Part shown: positions 5,995 through 8,223 of the stretch, one piece after another
Layout of the letters: the number at the start of each line of letters is the position of its first letter
How positions within the stretch are numbered: position 1 is the stretch's first letter
Origin: Oscillospiraceae bacterium
GTDB lineage: Bacteria; Bacillota; Clostridia; Oscillospirales; Oscillospiraceae
NCBI GenBank assembly: GCA_017620315.1
Contig: JAFZQQ010000342.1
Span: 1-8,223 of the forward strand
Direction of reading: 5' to 3'
DNA: 8,223 nucleotides
Notes under the pieces: generated by a model
The model's database searches: none
Told to the model about the DNA's origin: nothing
Seen by the model: the letters and a program-made list of their open reading frames with translations, nothing else
Program-made: the position numbers and the translations under genes

Positions 5995-8223
5995 TCAATC
6001 CTCAGGGACAAGAAGCTGAGTTATCGCGCCGTCCTCGTCGGTCACGACCTTGAATTCGCACATCGGATACCCGGGACTGCGGCAGGAGGCAAGAAGCTTT
6101 GCAGCCTCCTCCGAGGCGATGCGGTACGGAAGACAGGGCGCGCCGCTGATCGCGCATCGGATCGCCCCGCCGCCGGGATAGCTGTCGACCTCCCGGACCT
6201 CTCGCAGCCACACGACGCCGTCCTCGGCGTCATAGCGCGCCGCGATGGCATAGAACCCAGCGTTTCTGCGGCGTGCGCCGGCGTCGCCCATGCCTTCGCT
6301 GCGGCGGAGCGTAAAGCCGTACTGCCATTCGCTCTCCGCGTCGGGAAGCAGCTTGTCGAGCGAACCGTCGCCGTTGTTTACCTGCGTTAAGCGCAGCAGC
6401 TCCTCACCGTCCGTGCGGAAGAAGGTCATCAGATAATCTCCGCCGGTCTCCAGACCGGAGAGCGCTGTGATAACAGCTTCGTCCTCCGGGTGCAGACAGA
6501 GAAGGTCGGAGGCGCCCCAATCGTCGGAGTAGAGCCATTCAAAGCTCGTGCCGAGCTGCCAGAAATCCTCGCCCGTTTCAATCAGAAGGCCGTCCTCCTC
6601 GGTGAAGCGCAGCGTCGCGGCGATCTCGCCGGTGAGAGGAGAGTAGTAAAGCCAGGTGCCCGGCAGCGCGCGGGGCTCGCCGTTGGCGAGAAATTCAGAG
6701 AGACCGGGCAGAGGCGCGGCGTTGAGCATCAGCGTCGGATGGATCAGCTCCTCGGTCTCAAGATGGAGATAGTTGTCCTCACCGAAGATGTAAGAAGCGG
6801 ATTCACCGTCCTTGCTCACACTTACGCGCAGCTCGCTGTGCCAGGGCAAGGAAGCGCGCAGCGCAATGAATTCGCCGCGGTTTATCATGCCGTCGTAAAC
6901 GGTCTCGCCCACGGGAAACGCGCCTTCAATGCGCGCCAGATGCGTCATGCCGTCGTCGTCGGGGACGCGTTCGATGCGGACGCGGACGCCGTCCTCTAGC
7001 GCGCGCAGCTTCGTCCAGAACCAATAGTTGTCCTCGTCGGTCTCCCGGCGCTCCAGCGGCAGGGTTGCCGCCGCGCCGGCGAGCAGGGACTCCGGAACGT
7101 CGAAATCGATCGCCAGCAGCGTTGAGGGGGACTTGACGGAAATGGAGACAGCGCTGCCGTCGCGGTCGAGCTCGAGACACACTCTGCCCGCGCTCGGCTG
7201 CTCGGGTATCTCGTAACCGTAATAGCTTGCATTGCCTATGTACTGCCTGTAGATCTGCCCCTCCGCCTCGGGCGATCCGTCGTCCTTTACGCAGTTCGCG
7301 GCGATGGGGATGGCGAAGGTGTGATCCGCCTCGCCGTAGGCGTACATGTATTCGCTGCCCTCAGGAACACACTGCCTCCAGAGCAGGGTGTCGGAGCCCT
7401 TGATGAACCATACCTCGCCGTAAAGCTCGGCGCCGTGATCGACCGAGGCAAGCTCGCGAATGCTCCCGTCGCCGTCAACAGCGAGGTAGAGCATGTCGAG
7501 CAGAGCGTATCCGTCGCGCCAGCCGAGGGAATCCAGCGGCGAAAAATGCGCGCAGGCAAGGGTGACATAGGCGGTATCGCCGATCGTTTCCATGTGTTGG
7601 ACAATGCGGCGATAGCCGACGCCGTCCGTAAGCTGCGGGGCAAAGCGCTCGCTCATGATATGCCACGAGCCGTCGCGCCAGACCTCGAGCGCGCCGTCCT
7701 CCTCGCCCCAGCCGATGCGAAGCTCTCCGGGGAGCGCGGGGACCATGACGGCGCCGCCGTCCTCGCCGACGGCAAGCCGGAGTATCGAACCGTCCCTTGA
7801 CTCTCCGGAATCCAGCTCGCGCACACTGTTCTCGCGCCCGGGCTCAGCCTCAATGAAGGAATATTCGCTGAGGTAGTGACTGGTTCCGGCGTAGCGCCCT
7901 ATGCCGAGCGTGACCTTGCCGGAGGCGGCGAGAAAGCGGTCGACCTGTACGTCGTAGAACGCGGAGGCGTCCAGCGCGGAGGGGATCGCGCCGAGATCGA
8001 GCGTCCTGCCCTCGGGCGTGATCTGCCTGAGATGCAGCGTACCGTCGCCGCGTTCGCCGGTCTCTATCATAAAGAGCCCGTCGTCCGTAAGCCCCGCGAA
8101 GGACAGAGGGACACGGTTGTCGGCGGAGCCGAACACTGACATGCCGCGATAAAACGTGTATATCGTGTGGTAAGACTGCTCGTCGGCGTATTCCTCGACC
8201 GCCAGAAGCCCGCTGTCGGTCAC
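5995..8223 (-). CDS. Large acidic protein of unknown function, C-terminal 742 residues (5' end outside window)
   Basis: The frame is open from the right edge for 742 residues and ends 34 bases before the zinc-ribbon membrane gene. The first codon in view is GTG, but it has no visible upstream context and is most likely an internal Val. I do not recognise a family with confidence. The first 350 residues show short hydrophobic strands broken by acidic turns, such as FAGLTDDGLFMIET, YLAVDGDGSIREL and VCLELDRDGSAVSISV, giving a beta-rich pattern that could be propeller-like. Residues about 366-500 look like a separate region rich in Trp, Tyr and acid residues. Residues about 518-640 (GTWLYYSPLTGEIAATLRF onwards) read like a run of antiparallel strands, weakly reminiscent of lipocalin-like domains. 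No transmembrane segment is seen in this part, and Cys is rare. The strong acidity suits a secreted or surface protein, but any signal peptide would lie outside the window. Real coding is supported by the uninterrupted length and the operon position. Confidence 0.75.
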   Translation of the reverse strand: MTDSGLLAVEEYADEQSYHTIYTFYRGMSVFGSADNRVPLSFAGLTDDGLFMIETGERGDGTLHLRQITPEGRTLDLGAIPSALDASAFYDVQVDRFLAASGKVTLGIGRYAGTSHYLSEYSFIEAEPGRENSVRELDSGESRDGSILRLAVGEDGGAVMVPALPGELRIGWGEEDGALEVWRDGSWHIMSERFAPQLTDGVGYRRIVQHMETIGDTAYVTLACAHFSPLDSLGWRDGYALLDMLYLAVDGDGSIRELASVDHGAELYGEVWFIKGSDTLLWRQCVPEGSEYMYAYGEADHTFAIPIAANCVKDDGSPEAEGQIYRQYIGNASYYGYEIPEQPSAGRVCLELDRDGSAVSISVKSPSTLLAIDFDVPESLLAGAAATLPLERRETDEDNYWFWTKLRALEDGVRVRIERVPDDDGMTHLARIEGAFPVGETVYDGMINRGEFIALRASLPWHSELRVSVSKDGESASYIFGEDNYLHLETEELIHPTLMLNAAPLPGLSEFLANGEPRALPGTWLYYSPLTGEIAATLRFTEEDGLLIETGEDFWQLGTSFEWLYSDDWGASDLLCLHPEDEAVITALSGLETGGDYLMTFFRTDGEELLRLTQVNNGDGSLDKLLPDAESEWQYGFTLRRSEGMGDAGARRRNAGFYAIAARYDAEDGVVWLREVREVDSYPGGGAIRCAISGAPCLPYRIASEEAAKLLASCRSPGYPMCEFKVVTDEDGAITQLLVPED

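Noticed and set aside
5961..6011. A 17-residue longer N-terminus for the zinc-ribbon membrane protein.
   Set aside because: It would overlap the end of the preceding gene and include the clear ribosome binding site within the coding region. The ATG at 5960 places the first zinc ribbon at the N-terminus as in relatives.
4593..6053. A 486-residue open frame on the + strand opposite the zinc-ribbon membrane protein.
   Set aside because: It is a mirror of a well-supported gene, has Arg/Ala/His-rich low-information sequence and spans both intergenic gaps without its own ribosome binding site.
8221..8223. The GTG at the right edge as the true start of the large unknown gene.
   Set aside because: It is simply the first codon in view. 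No upstream sequence is available to show a ribosome binding site, and the protein appears to begin mid-domain.

Overview
The window is a piece of a GC-rich bacterial chromosome. I infer a Clostridia-type Firmicute, possibly a gut or anaerobic lineage. The basis is the strong AGGAGG-type ribosome binding sites, the tightly packed operons, and a YdjG/YdjI-like gene pair known from Bacillus and its relatives. I saw no rRNA, tRNA, CRISPR array, insertion sequence or prophage gene. Apart from three short gaps of 34-41 bases, nearly every base is coding.

Left half (1-3383, + strand): four genes in one tight operon. They are the C-terminal end of an FGGY-family sugar kinase (cut by the left edge), a class II aldolase/epimerase-family protein with an extra C-terminal half, a small GtrA-family membrane protein, and a class III aminotransferase of the glutamate-1-semialdehyde aminomutase type. 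Three junctions (overlaps of 8 and 4 bases, and a 4-base gap) predict translational coupling. A sugar kinase plus a class II aldolase looks like sugar or sugar-phosphate metabolism. The GtrA protein and the aminotransferase are unusual partners for a plain catabolic operon and suggest making or exporting an amino-modified sugar or glycan. That pathway is inferred, not shown.

Centre (3384-3424): a short convergent gap holding a perfect 7-bp hairpin with an A-tract before it and a T-tract after it. It reads as a terminator shared by both operons.

Right half (3425-8223, - strand): three co-directional genes, read right to left. First is a very large acidic protein of unknown function (open at the right edge). 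Next is a protein with two zinc ribbons and two transmembrane helices, like Bacillus YdjG. Last is an SPFH-domain protein with a C-terminal double zinc ribbon, like YdjI. The two intergenic gaps are 34 bases each and contain clear ribosome binding sites. In Bacillus the YdjG/YdjI proteins belong to a membrane-stress module with the PspA homologue YdjF and with YdjH. Neither YdjF nor YdjH is visible here, and the large unknown protein occupies the upstream position.
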